From assembly GCF_022059845.1 (NCBI RefSeq), contig NZ_CP091851.1, forward strand, positions 558,001 to 622,000: 64,000 bases of DNA. The letters are read 5' to 3'. The stretch is from Terrirubrum flagellatum (GTDB taxonomy: Bacteria > Pseudomonadota > Alphaproteobacteria > Rhizobiales > Beijerinckiaceae). The translations under genes were made by a program, and so were the position numbers. Of this stretch, positions 15,549 to 22,773 are shown in pieces (within the stretch, counting starts at the first letter, position 1; the number at the start of each line of letters is the position of its first letter). The notes under the pieces are model-generated. The model searched no databases and was not told the origin of the DNA. It saw nothing but the letters and a program-made list of their open reading frames with translations.

Positions 15549-15847
15549 GACTGGATCCTCTCTGCAGCGGGTCCGCCTACGAACCAAACAACATCTTCTC
15601 CGAAGAGGTCGATTGATCGGCGATCGATCTCTTTTTGAAGGCGACGCATTGCCGTCTTCGCTGCGCTCCCGCAGTGACTGAGATAGCGACCTTTGATGAA
15701 CGCGTGCGCGTGCCACGTCCCATCGCCACGCTTGTATGCGCTCGCTATGTGCGCCTCTCCGACCTGCGCGATTGGAATGTCAACGATCTCCCACGCATCG
15801 CCGAAAATTAGGTCGCGGTGCGACCGCCACGTCATAGTGAGGCTCAT
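15545..15847 (-). CDS. Hypothetical accessory protein, 100 aa
   Basis: Starts at ATG 15847 behind the element at 15854-15882 (GAACAGGAG ribosome site). Residues 1-60 alternate short beta strands (DAWEIVDIPIAQVGEAHIAS, GTWHAHAFIKGRYLSH) and helices. Function unknown. Heads a two-gene module. Confidence 0.6.
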   Translation of the reverse strand: MSLTMTWRSHRDLIFGDAWEIVDIPIAQVGEAHIASAYKRGDGTWHAHAFIKGRYLSHCGSAAKTAMRRLQKEIDRRSIDLFGEDVVWFVGGPAAERIQS

Positions 15848-15853
15848 GAATTG

Positions 15854-15882
15854 CTCCTGTTCGGTCCGCATGGACCCTTGGT
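15854..15882 (-). repeat. Start-associated hairpin element, copy 3
   Basis: Minus strand: CCAAG, stem GGTCC, loop ATGC, stem GGACC, then GAACAGGAG, followed by ATG 15847. The loop ATG is in frame with the gene and begins MRTEQ, as in copy 2. It fills most of the gap between the genes at 15847 and 15887. Confidence 0.8.
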
Positions 15883-15886
15883 TGCG

Positions 15887-16096
15887 TCACTCGGCGCGGA
15901 AAGCCGCGCAGTCCTCATGCTCTGGCTCGTCTTGACAGGCCAGCCGATGCGCCTCGTGAAGGACGGCGCATGATTGCTCGTCGCCGTTGAAGCAGCGCCG
16001 GCGAAGGTCTTCTCCACCGCCGAGCGTTGATATCGCCCAGACGAAGGCAGTAAGCGCGGCGATCTCAGCGGCATTGCGAAGGAAGGAGCGGATCAT
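15887..16096 (-). CDS. Small membrane-anchored Cys protein, 69 aa
   Basis: An N-terminal hydrophobic helix (residues 9-25, AEIAALTAFVWAISTLG) is followed by a soluble part with four cysteines (RRRCFNGDEQSC, LACQDEPEHEDC). It is probably anchored in the inner membrane with the Cys-rich part outside. Begins 3 bp after the preceding stop. Role unknown; superinfection exclusion would be one possibility. Confidence 0.55.
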   Translation of the reverse strand: MIRSFLRNAAEIAALTAFVWAISTLGGGEDLRRRCFNGDEQSCAVLHEAHRLACQDEPEHEDCAAFRAE

Positions 16097-16099
16097 GGC

Positions 16100-16387
16100 T
16101 CAGCCCTTCGCTTTGGCGATGAGGCGAGGCGTGCGCCGGTAGACCTTCAGCGAAACATGCTCGGCGTCATGCGTTTCGTAGATGCCGCGTAACTCTTTTA
16201 GCAATTCGGCATATTCTTCCGGCTTCGCCGCCTGGCCGCGCTGAAGCCATGACCGATCCGCACCGCCATGCTGACCGACGGCTGCGTAGCAGGTGATTAG
16301 CGTCCCGGCGCGGTCGAACGGTTCGGTCGGGAAATAGGCGCATATTTCGCCGCGATACTTGCGAAAGATGACGGGAAGCGGTTGCAT
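16100..16387 (-). CDS. Hypothetical accessory protein, 95 aa
   Basis: Start ATG 16387, two bases after the stop of the upstream gene. Contains FRKYRGEICAYFPTEP, a Gly-rich GQHGGADRSWLQRG and a basic C-terminus. No recognised family, though short proteins of this appearance are common in alphaproteobacterial prophages. Middle gene of a three-gene module. Confidence 0.55.
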   Translation of the reverse strand: MQPLPVIFRKYRGEICAYFPTEPFDRAGTLITCYAAVGQHGGADRSWLQRGQAAKPEEYAELLKELRGIYETHDAEHVSLKVYRRTPRLIAKAKG

Positions 16388-16389
16388 GA

Positions 16390-16755
16390 TCACACCGCCT
16401 GAAGAACGGTAAAGCCCGCCCTTTCGAGCATTGTCTCCCAAGACCAGCCCGAATCTTTCTCGCAAGCGGCATAGAAATCGTAGTCAGGGTCGCCAGCCTT
16501 GGCCGCAAGGCGCATCTCTTTCCACGTCGCGCGAACAGCCTTCGCTACTGCGGCCGTCCGCTTGTCGTAGCCGTAGCCGGTGGCGAATCCGCGGACCATC
16601 GGCGATCCGATCCAATGGACATAAGCCCAGAGGCGGCCCGCGCCGTCGCGGGGATGATTCAATGCGATCGTTGCGACGCGCTTGCCGTCCTTCATCACGA
16701 CATAGGCGGAGACGCGCGCGAACGCCTTGTCGTGTTGCTGATAGATATCGGTCAC
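16390..16755 (-). CDS. Hypothetical accessory protein, 121 aa, GTG start
   Basis: The start is GTG 16755, chosen because the start-associated element at 16762-16789 places its AGGAG 7 bases upstream. Residues 15-60 form a beta-rich region (YVVMKDGKRVATIALNHPRDGAGRLWAYVHWIG), and the C-terminal helix contains a Trp motif. Function unknown. Confidence 0.6.
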   Translation of the reverse strand: MTDIYQQHDKAFARVSAYVVMKDGKRVATIALNHPRDGAGRLWAYVHWIGSPMVRGFATGYGYDKRTAAVAKAVRATWKEMRLAAKAGDPDYDFYAACEKDSGWSWETMLERAGFTVLQAV

Positions 16756-16761
16756 GGTCTT

Positions 16762-16789
16762 CTCCTGATCGGTCCACATGGACCTTTGC
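16762..16789 (-). repeat. Start-associated hairpin element, copy 4
   Basis: Minus strand: GCAAA, stem GGTCC, loop ATGT, stem GGACC, then GATCAGGAG, followed by GTG 16755. The loop ATG is in frame and begins MWTDQ. In the same gap, a perfect GC-rich hairpin at about 16861-16880 follows the preceding gene but lacks a U-tract. Confidence 0.8.
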
Positions 16790-16883
16790 GAAGCGGCGCT
16801 GATGCGCGCAGGCGCTTCCGATTGCGCCGAACGCCGGCGCAAGGTGGAAACGTCCGAGGGGCGCGGCGCTAGGCCGCGCCGGG

Positions 16884-17114
16884 TTAGTGGGGAAGGAAGC
16901 GAAGCGCCGCGATGATGAAGCCCGCCGCCGCGAACACGATGGCGCCAAGCTTGATCGTCTGACGATCAAGCGCCGCCTGTAGGTCCGCTTTGGTCACGAT
17001 GTCCGGCATGATGAATTTCCGAACGGCTTCCGCGTGGGCCTCAGCCTCCCCGGCCTTGATGCCGGCTGCGCTGAGATGCTTTGCGTATGCGAGGCTATCA
17101 AAGGCGAGGGCCAT
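16884..17114 (-). CDS. Small coiled-coil protein with C-terminal membrane helix
   Basis: 76 aa from ATG 17114 behind GGGGAGG. The helical part (FIMPDIVTKADLQAALDRQTIKLG) and the C-terminal hydrophobic segment (AIVFAAAGFIIAALRFLPH) match the layout of DUF1640/CCDC90-like small proteins frequent in phages and bacteria. Likely a tail-anchored membrane protein. Role unknown. Confidence 0.6.
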   Translation of the reverse strand: MALAFDSLAYAKHLSAAGIKAGEAEAHAEAVRKFIMPDIVTKADLQAALDRQTIKLGAIVFAAAGFIIAALRFLPH

Positions 17115-17116
17115 CG

Positions 17117-17257
17117 TCACGCCTCCCCGTTCGCGGCGCCATGGAGCCACGCGCGCTTGTCGAACAGGGGATGGCGGCGGGAGAAGCGCCGCACGCGACG
17201 GACTTCCTCACGGACGAGGGCCTGCGGCGTGCGGCGTCTGCGATGCTTGTGGGGCAT
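17117..17257 (-). CDS. Small basic protein, 46 aa
   Basis: First gene of the repressor-controlled accessory operon. It starts at ATG 17257 behind the element at 17264-17291 and ends two bases before the next ATG. Very Arg/His rich (MPHKHRRRRTPQALV...), possibly nucleic-acid binding. Supported by the element, tight spacing and a good ribosome site rather than by homology. Confidence 0.5.
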   Translation of the reverse strand: MPHKHRRRRTPQALVREEVRRVRRFSRRHPLFDKRAWLHGAANGEA

Positions 17258-17263
17258 GATCTA

Positions 17264-17291
17264 CTCCTGTTCGGTCCAGATGGACCTTTGC
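17264..17291 (-). repeat. Start-associated hairpin element, copy 5
   Basis: Minus strand: GCAAA, stem GGTCC, loop ATCT, stem GGACC, then GAACAGGAG, followed by ATG 17257. The loop carries ATC instead of ATG, and an in-frame TAG lies between loop and gene, so no upstream start is possible in this copy. The stem is unchanged. Confidence 0.8.
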
Positions 17292-17335
17292 TGTTCGGCT
17301 CACCTGAGCCTTTCCGATCTCTCGACCGTGAGATG

Positions 17336-17378
17336 ACCCTACATCGTGGCGCGCATTTCGTCAACACCAAAATGGTGT
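17336..17378 (-). promoter_or_regulatory. Repressor-controlled promoter of the accessory operon
   Basis: A copy of the 15-bp operator (ACACCAAAATGGTGT, 17364-17378) is identical to the one at 1001-1015. As there, it runs on the minus strand straight into a -35 (TTGACG, 17364-17359); a weaker -10 (TAGGGT, 17341-17336) follows at 17 bp. This places the genes from 17257 leftward under the prophage repressor although the repressor gene is 15 kb away. Confidence 0.65.
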
Positions 17379-17380
17379 CA

Positions 17381-17830
17381 TGCGCTCTCTTTCCTGTGCT
17401 GCAATTGCTTTCTTCATTCGCTGCGTGCGCGCTCACGCCATGAGCGACGCGGCATGAGTGTCGCGGTATGTCAAACTCAACACCCGGCCCTAGTGATGGC
17501 TTTGACCTCGTGAGCAATCTCAGGGCATTTTCTCGCCGCGACTCGATATCCTGCGGGCAGTGCGTCCGGGCGGATATCTCGCGTCTCTCTTGCTTCGATC
17601 TCACGCGCATCGCGCCGCTGCGCTGCGCGCCTGGCCCGTGTGTCATGCGCCAGCTGCTTGCCGCGCACTGATCGCGCGGCCTCACCAGCGCGCATCGTCG
17701 TGGCGCCAAGCTGCGATCAAAACGACTAGGGACCGTACAGCCACCCCCACCGGGCGGGACGGCACGTCGCCCCCGGTACAAAACGCAAATTTCGCCTCCT
17801 AAAGGGGGACAGCACCCGCCGGAGCGCGAC
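17381..17830. other. 450-bp region without a supported gene, before the packaging genes
   Basis: Short frames exist on both strands (for example 17468-17671 plus and 17477-17695 minus), but none has a convincing ribosome site or motif. The right part (17720-17830) is rich in runs of C and G around an AT-rich patch (AAAACGCAAATTTCG). Because it lies just upstream of the packaging block it is where I would look for a late promoter and a cos-type packaging site. I cannot identify either with confidence. Confidence 0.35.
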
Positions 17831-18391
17831 ATGGGCCTCAAAATCGACGCCCGCATCGATCGCCCGGCCGATTTGGCGTCGATCTCAAAGCTGCTCGGCG
17901 GCCCCGCGATGCAGGCGGCCGGCGCCCGCGCTTTGACGGAGCATTCGGAGCAGCAAGAAAAGCGCTCCGCGGCCTTCATCTCGGGCTTTACCGGCGTGCC
18001 GATCGGCCGAATTCGCGGCGTGATGAAGGTGCGGCCCGCCGCGCCCGGCGCTGTCATGGAATCTGCGGTCGAGTTGAAAGACGCCGCGATCCCGCTGGGC
18101 GAATTCACCTATCGCTCGTGGTCACGCTCGATGCCTGGCGCCACGCACGGAGACTGGCCGGGCTCTGGTAAGCGCACGCTGCCAGGCACATTCTCTGTGC
18201 CGCGCTATGGTGGCATGATTTATCGCCGCGCGACGAGCAAGCGCTTCCCGATCGTGAAGGTCTGGGGGCCAGTGCTGCCGAACGAACTCGCGAAGAAGGA
18301 GCGGCCTAATTATCCGCTGGCCGAGGCGTTCGCTGCGCAGGACCTCGCGCCGAGGGTCATTCGCCACATCATGAGCGCCATGGGCGCCTGA
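17831..18391 (+). CDS. Minor tail Z-like (head-tail completion) protein
   Basis: 186 aa. The pattern ALTEHSEQQEKRSAAFISGFTGVP...IGRIRGVMKV and the C-terminal AFAAQDLAPRVIRHIM fit the prophage minor tail protein Z group, which completes tail tubes in lambda-like phages. It is the first gene of the late block and precedes the small terminase subunit by 11 bp. Finding a tail-completion gene before terminase is unusual relative to lambda but, as I recall, occurs in related prophages. Confidence 0.6.
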   Translation: MGLKIDARIDRPADLASISKLLGGPAMQAAGARALTEHSEQQEKRSAAFISGFTGVPIGRIRGVMKVRPAAPGAVMESAVELKDAAIPLGEFTYRSWSRSMPGATHGDWPGSGKRTLPGTFSVPRYGGMIYRRATSKRFPIVKVWGPVLPNELAKKERPNYPLAEAFAAQDLAPRVIRHIMSAMGA

Positions 18392-18401
18392 CGCCCGCAC
18401 C

Positions 18402-19019
18402 ATGACGAAGAAGCCCGCGAAGGCGGCGAAGAAACGCGCGCCGAGCAAGGCGAAGGCGTCGCGCAAGGACGAATCCGCTGGCGCAGTCGCTGACGTGGCG
18501 ACGCCGGCTGTCGTTGACGCCACGCAGTTCGCTGCGATTGCCGGCATCAACGTCCGCAATACGCGCCAGTTGGCGCAGAGCGGCGTGCTGGTGCGAGCCG
18601 CCGAGAAGGGAAAATTCAAGACACAGGCGTCTATCCGCGCCTATTTGGAACATCTGCGCGCGCAGGCCGCGGGTCGCCTGGGAACAGGCAAACTCATCCT
18701 CACGGATGAGCGCGCGCGTCTCGCTAAAGAGCAGGCCGACAAGCAGGCGATCGAAAACGCCAAGCTTCGAGCCGAACTCTATTCGGAAAAGGAAGTCGCC
18801 GCCGGCTGGACCGCGATAGCTCGCGCGTTCAAGTCCGCGGTTCTGTCGCTTCCAAGCAAAACCCGAGCGCAGCTTCCGCACATGACCGCGGAGGATGCGG
18901 TCGCGATGGATCGCCTCTGCCGCGAACTGCTCGAAGATCTCGCCAAGGAAATTCAGAGCATCGAAATCGTGGGTGGCGGCGACGAGGCCGACGAAGGAAG
19001 CGATGGCGTCGACGGCTAG
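18402..19019 (+). CDS. Terminase small subunit (Nu1-like)
   Basis: 205 aa. A Lys/Ala-rich N-terminus is followed by a DNA-binding region (residues 45-75, FAAIAGINVRNTRQLAQSGVL) resembling the Nu1 winged helix-turn-helix, and a helical region (LILTDERARLAKEQADKQAI) that typically binds the large subunit. It should recognise the packaging site. The 3' end overlaps the large-subunit start by 17 bp. Confidence 0.8.
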   Translation: MTKKPAKAAKKRAPSKAKASRKDESAGAVADVATPAVVDATQFAAIAGINVRNTRQLAQSGVLVRAAEKGKFKTQASIRAYLEHLRAQAAGRLGTGKLILTDERARLAKEQADKQAIENAKLRAELYSEKEVAAGWTAIARAFKSAVLSLPSKTRAQLPHMTAEDAVAMDRLCRELLEDLAKEIQSIEIVGGGDEADEGSDGVDG

Positions 19020-20844
19020 AGCCCTCAACCGGCTCTTTGACGAAGTCGCCGTCGCGCTGAAGCCTCCCCCAAAGCTGTCCTACTCCGTGTGGGCGGAGCG
19101 GTATTTCCGCGTTCCCGCGCAAACATCGGCGACGCCGGGCCGCTTCAAGCCCTGGAAGCCGCAACGCGGTTTACTCGACGCAATGGGCGATCCGCTGCTC
19201 CCGCGGGTCAGCGTCATCAAAGCCGCGCGAGTCGGCTACACGAAATGTCTCATGGCTTCGATCGCCGCGGATGCGGCAAACGATCCATGTTCGACGATCC
19301 TATTGATGCCGACCGACGACGATTGTCGCGGCATGGCTGTCGACGAGGTCGATCCGGCGTTCAAGGAAACGCCTGCGTTGCGCGGGCTCATGGCCGTCGG
19401 GCGCAACGACGGCCGGAACACGCTGCTGCAGCGACAAATCGCCGGCGGCGGTTCGCTGAAGATCATCGCCGCTAGGGCGCCGCGAAATCTTCGGCGCCAT
19501 ACCGCGCGCAAGCTCTATGTCGACGAAGCCGACGGCATGGAGGTCACGAGCGAAGGCGATCCGATCGACCTCGCCGAGAAGCGAACGCTCAGCTTCGCCG
19601 ATCGAAAAATTATTATTGGCTCGACGCCGACGGATGACATCCGGACGTTCGTCGGGAAGCTCTACGCGAAATCCGACCAGAGGGTCTTCAGGGTGCCGTG
19701 CCCGCACTGCGGGCATCGGTTCGAGATCCTGTGGGAGCATATTCAATATCCGCCGGGAAAGCCTGAAGAGGCTTACTGCGTCTGCCCGTCCGGCAATGGT
19801 TGCGTCATCGAGGATCGCCACAAGCTGGCGATGGTCGAGGCGGGTGATTGGGAAATCACCAGGCCCGAAGTCAAGGGTCATGCGGGCTTCCGGCTGAATG
19901 CGCTGGTGTCGCTGTTCGCGAACGCCGCATGGGGCAACCTGGCGCGCGAGTATGAAGATGCGCGCGCCGCTGGCCCTTACAAGCTCATGGTGTTTTACAA
20001 CACCGTGCTGGGGCTGGTGTGGACCGACGCGGTCGACAGCCTCGACGAAAACAAGCTTATGGCGCGCGCGGAGCCTTTCGCGCTCGTCTGGGACGAAAAG
20101 AAAAGCCGGTGGCGCGAGGATATCCCGCGCGAGGTTCTTTACATCACCGCCGGCGTGGATGTTCAGACGGACAGGCTCGAGATCCTGTTCGTGGGCTGGT
20201 CGCGCAATCAGCGGTGGTTCCTCGGGCATGAGGTCGTCCGCGGCGCGACCAATCTGCAGTCGACGTGGGACGAGTTAGACGCGCTGCTGAAAACTCAGTG
20301 GACGCACCCGCTTGGCGGCAAGATCGGCGTTGAGGCGGCGGCGGTCGACTCCGGCGACGGCAACCGCACGCAAGACGTCTACAATTTCTGCGGTCCGCGC
20401 TCGGGTCGCAAGATCATCGCGATCAAAGGCCGCGAAGGGCCGATCGATGTTCTGAAAGCGACGACGAGCAAGAAGGCCCGGCGTTCCGGCGCGCGGCTCT
20501 ACATTGTCGGCGTCGATCAGGTGAAAGCCGATCTGATTTCATCGACGTCTGTCGATGCGGGCAACCCCGGCGCTTTGCGCTTCTCATCGGAGCTGTCGCG
20601 CGAGTGGTTTGTCCAGTTCACGTCGGAACGGCGCAAGGTTCAGTATCCGAAGGGGCGGCCGAAGGTCACCTTCGAGCGCATCGGCTATCGCGCTGCTGAG
20701 GCGCTGGATTGCGCGGTGTACGGGACTGCCGTGCGGTCGCTGTGCCGGTTCAATTGGGATGAGCGCCAGAAGGCGCTCGATGTGAAATCCGACCAGCCGG
20801 GCAAGCCCGGCATCAAGGACATGCTGAGGAAACTGCACGGATGA
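19003..20844 (+). CDS. Terminase large subunit, GpA family
   Basis: 613 aa from ATG 19003. The N-terminal ATPase region contains SVIKAARVGYTK (adenine/Walker A-like), LLMPTDDDCRGM and the Walker B LYVDEADGM. A Cys pair (CPHCGHRF) sits in the middle. The C-terminal nuclease carries AGVDVQTDRLEILFVGW and AVDSGDGNRTQDVYNFC. GpA enzymes cut concatemers, usually at cos sites, and pump DNA into the prohead. Overlaps the portal gene by 4 bp. Confidence 0.95.
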   Translation: MASTARALNRLFDEVAVALKPPPKLSYSVWAERYFRVPAQTSATPGRFKPWKPQRGLLDAMGDPLLPRVSVIKAARVGYTKCLMASIAADAANDPCSTILLMPTDDDCRGMAVDEVDPAFKETPALRGLMAVGRNDGRNTLLQRQIAGGGSLKIIAARAPRNLRRHTARKLYVDEADGMEVTSEGDPIDLAEKRTLSFADRKIIIGSTPTDDIRTFVGKLYAKSDQRVFRVPCPHCGHRFEILWEHIQYPPGKPEEAYCVCPSGNGCVIEDRHKLAMVEAGDWEITRPEVKGHAGFRLNALVSLFANAAWGNLAREYEDARAAGPYKLMVFYNTVLGLVWTDAVDSLDENKLMARAEPFALVWDEKKSRWREDIPREVLYITAGVDVQTDRLEILFVGWSRNQRWFLGHEVVRGATNLQSTWDELDALLKTQWTHPLGGKIGVEAAAVDSGDGNRTQDVYNFCGPRSGRKIIAIKGREGPIDVLKATTSKKARRSGARLYIVGVDQVKADLISSTSVDAGNPGALRFSSELSREWFVQFTSERRKVQYPKGRPKVTFERIGYRAAEALDCAVYGTAVRSLCRFNWDERQKALDVKSDQPGKPGIKDMLRKLHG

Positions 20845-22475
20845 GCGGTGCGCTTCAGACTGTGCGCTCGGCGATTTCGCGCGCCTTTGGCGGCGTTCCG
20901 CGCACGCAGTCGCACATGCCGCAGATCGGCGGTTCGTATTTTCGCAACAACGTGTCGCCATTCTTGCGGGACTGGCGGCCGGCGCTGCGCGAAACTTCGG
21001 AAGACGTCCGTCAGTCCTGGAATCTTGCGGCCGCTCGCGCTGTCGATCAGATTCAGAATTCTGGCTTCATCGCAGGAATGTGCGAGACGTCTGCCGCTCT
21101 CGTGGTCGGCGACGGGCTGAAGCTAAACGCCAAGCCTGACGCCGTCGCGCTCGGCTGGACGCCGAAGCAAGCTCAGGATTGGCGCACGCTGGTCGAAAGC
21201 CGGTTCAGCTCATGGGCGGGCGACGCGCTCGTTTGCGACGCCAACCAGCGCATGACGTTCGGCCAAATGCAGGAGGCGAACTACCTCGCTTGGCTCGGAC
21301 TTGGCGAAGTGCTCGCCATGCCTTTGGTAAGGTGGTCTGCCCGGACGAAATCAGTCACGCAGATACTGAATATTCCTGCGACGCGGCTGTCCCAGCAGAC
21401 GCAGCCTGACATCAGAATGATGCAGGGGGTTTTCGTCGACGGGCTTGGCGCTGCGGTCGGGTATCGCATCGACGAGATCACGCGCTGGCAGGGCATCGTT
21501 CCGCGAGACTTTCAGCGGTTCGATGCGGATGGACGGCGCAATGTCATCCATCTGTTCGACCCCGGTCTCGCGGTCACGCGGGGCATCAGCAAATTCGTCC
21601 CGGCGCTCAAGGTCACGCGCCAGCTTGATCAGTTCTGTGACGCCACCCACACGGCGGCGCTGTTGCAGACCATCTTCGCGGCGACCGTGAAGACCAACCT
21701 TCAGGGCCTCGCGGCCTTCGAGGGTTTGATGACGGAGGGGGATCACGCGTCCCTGGACCTCGCCAAGTTTCTCGAAATGAAGAACGACTGGTACGAGGCT
21801 GCCAAGATCGACATGAGCACGCATGGGCGCATCGCCCATCTCATGCCGAATGAAGAACTGCAGTTTCACAAGGCCGAGCATCCCGGCCAACAGTTCGACA
21901 TGGTGATGCAGTGGCTGTTGCGTGAGATCGCCCTGGTTGGCGGACTGACTTATGAAGCCGCGACTGGCGATTACCGGCAGGCGACCTATTCGTCCGTGCG
22001 GATGGGAACGTCGATCAACTGGAACGTCATCACTAAGCGGCGCAAAGGCGTCCCGTCAGGATATTGCCAGGGCGTTTATGAGACCTGGCTCGAAGACGAG
22101 ATCGGCATCGGGAACCTGCCGTTTCCGGGCGGCTACGAAGCCTTTCTCGCGAACCGCCAGGCTGCTTGCCGCGCGACATGGTCCGGCCCTCCGAAGCCCC
22201 AGGCCGACGATCTAAAGACCGCGAAGGCCAATCAGACCAATCTTGAGATCGGCGTGACGACGCTGGAAAGCGTCTGCTCGGAGAACGGCGAAGATTGGGA
22301 AGATGTGATGGAGCAGCGCGCGCGAGAGCGCGAGCGCGCCAAGGAACTCGGTTTGGCTGACCCGTATCCCGATCTCGTAGCTCTCGAACTCGCGAAGAAG
22401 CAGCAGGCGGTGAAGGGCAACGAGGAAGATAAGACGGACGACGCGTCTTACACCGGAGAGGATCAGGGCGCGTGA
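20841..22475 (+). CDS. Portal protein, lambda family
   Basis: 544 aa. The typical features of lambda gpB-like portals are present: YFRNNVSPFLRDWRPALRET near the N-terminus, QNSGFIAGMCETSAALVVGDGLKL, and ALVGGLTYEAATGDYRQATYSSVRMG in the C-terminal half. It forms the dodecameric ring through which DNA enters. The C-terminus is a charged, Lys/Glu/Asp-rich tail. Confidence 0.95.
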   Translation: MSGALQTVRSAISRAFGGVPRTQSHMPQIGGSYFRNNVSPFLRDWRPALRETSEDVRQSWNLAAARAVDQIQNSGFIAGMCETSAALVVGDGLKLNAKPDAVALGWTPKQAQDWRTLVESRFSSWAGDALVCDANQRMTFGQMQEANYLAWLGLGEVLAMPLVRWSARTKSVTQILNIPATRLSQQTQPDIRMMQGVFVDGLGAAVGYRIDEITRWQGIVPRDFQRFDADGRRNVIHLFDPGLAVTRGISKFVPALKVTRQLDQFCDATHTAALLQTIFAATVKTNLQGLAAFEGLMTEGDHASLDLAKFLEMKNDWYEAAKIDMSTHGRIAHLMPNEELQFHKAEHPGQQFDMVMQWLLREIALVGGLTYEAATGDYRQATYSSVRMGTSINWNVITKRRKGVPSGYCQGVYETWLEDEIGIGNLPFPGGYEAFLANRQAACRATWSGPPKPQADDLKTAKANQTNLEIGVTTLESVCSENGEDWEDVMEQRARERERAKELGLADPYPDLVALELAKKQQAVKGNEEDKTDDASYTGEDQGA

Positions 22476-22771
22476 GTGACGTCTTCGACGCAATCTTCGG
22501 CGTCGACAATTATGATCCCTGTGAGGCGCTGCGCGCGCTACGCCCCGTCTATATGCGGCTTGTCGCCGGCGCGGCTGAGGAGACGGTCAAGTTTCGTGAC
22601 CGCGAGCTGACTTATCAACGCGCCGACCTGAAAAGCTTCGCGGCGCTGATCAGTCAGCTTGAGTCAGAATGCGCCAGCGCGAGCGGACTGCGTCCGAAGC
22701 GCATGGCGATCACCGTGGGCGGCATGGTCCGCCCGCGTGGCCCCTTCAACGGCCCGTTCGGGCGCTGCTGA
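22472..22771 (+). CDS. GpW-like head-tail joining protein
   Basis: 99 aa. The spacing of LRALRPVYMRLVAGAAEETVKFRDRELTY and ADLKSFAALISQLESEC resembles lambda gpW (two helices around a beta hairpin). gpW closes the portal vertex. Located between portal and protease genes as in lambda-like heads. Coupled to the portal by a 4-bp overlap. Confidence 0.75.
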   Translation: MSDVFDAIFGVDNYDPCEALRALRPVYMRLVAGAAEETVKFRDRELTYQRADLKSFAALISQLESECASASGLRPKRMAITVGGMVRPRGPFNGPFGRC

Positions 22772-22773
22772 CC

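Noticed and set aside
13825-17291. Repeat copies as insertion-sequence or transposon ends
   Set aside because: They are single short hairpins in one orientation, each at a start codon, without transposase or target duplications.
17468-17695. Short genes on either strand before the late block
   Set aside because: No ribosome site, motif or coupling; left as unassigned intergenic DNA.
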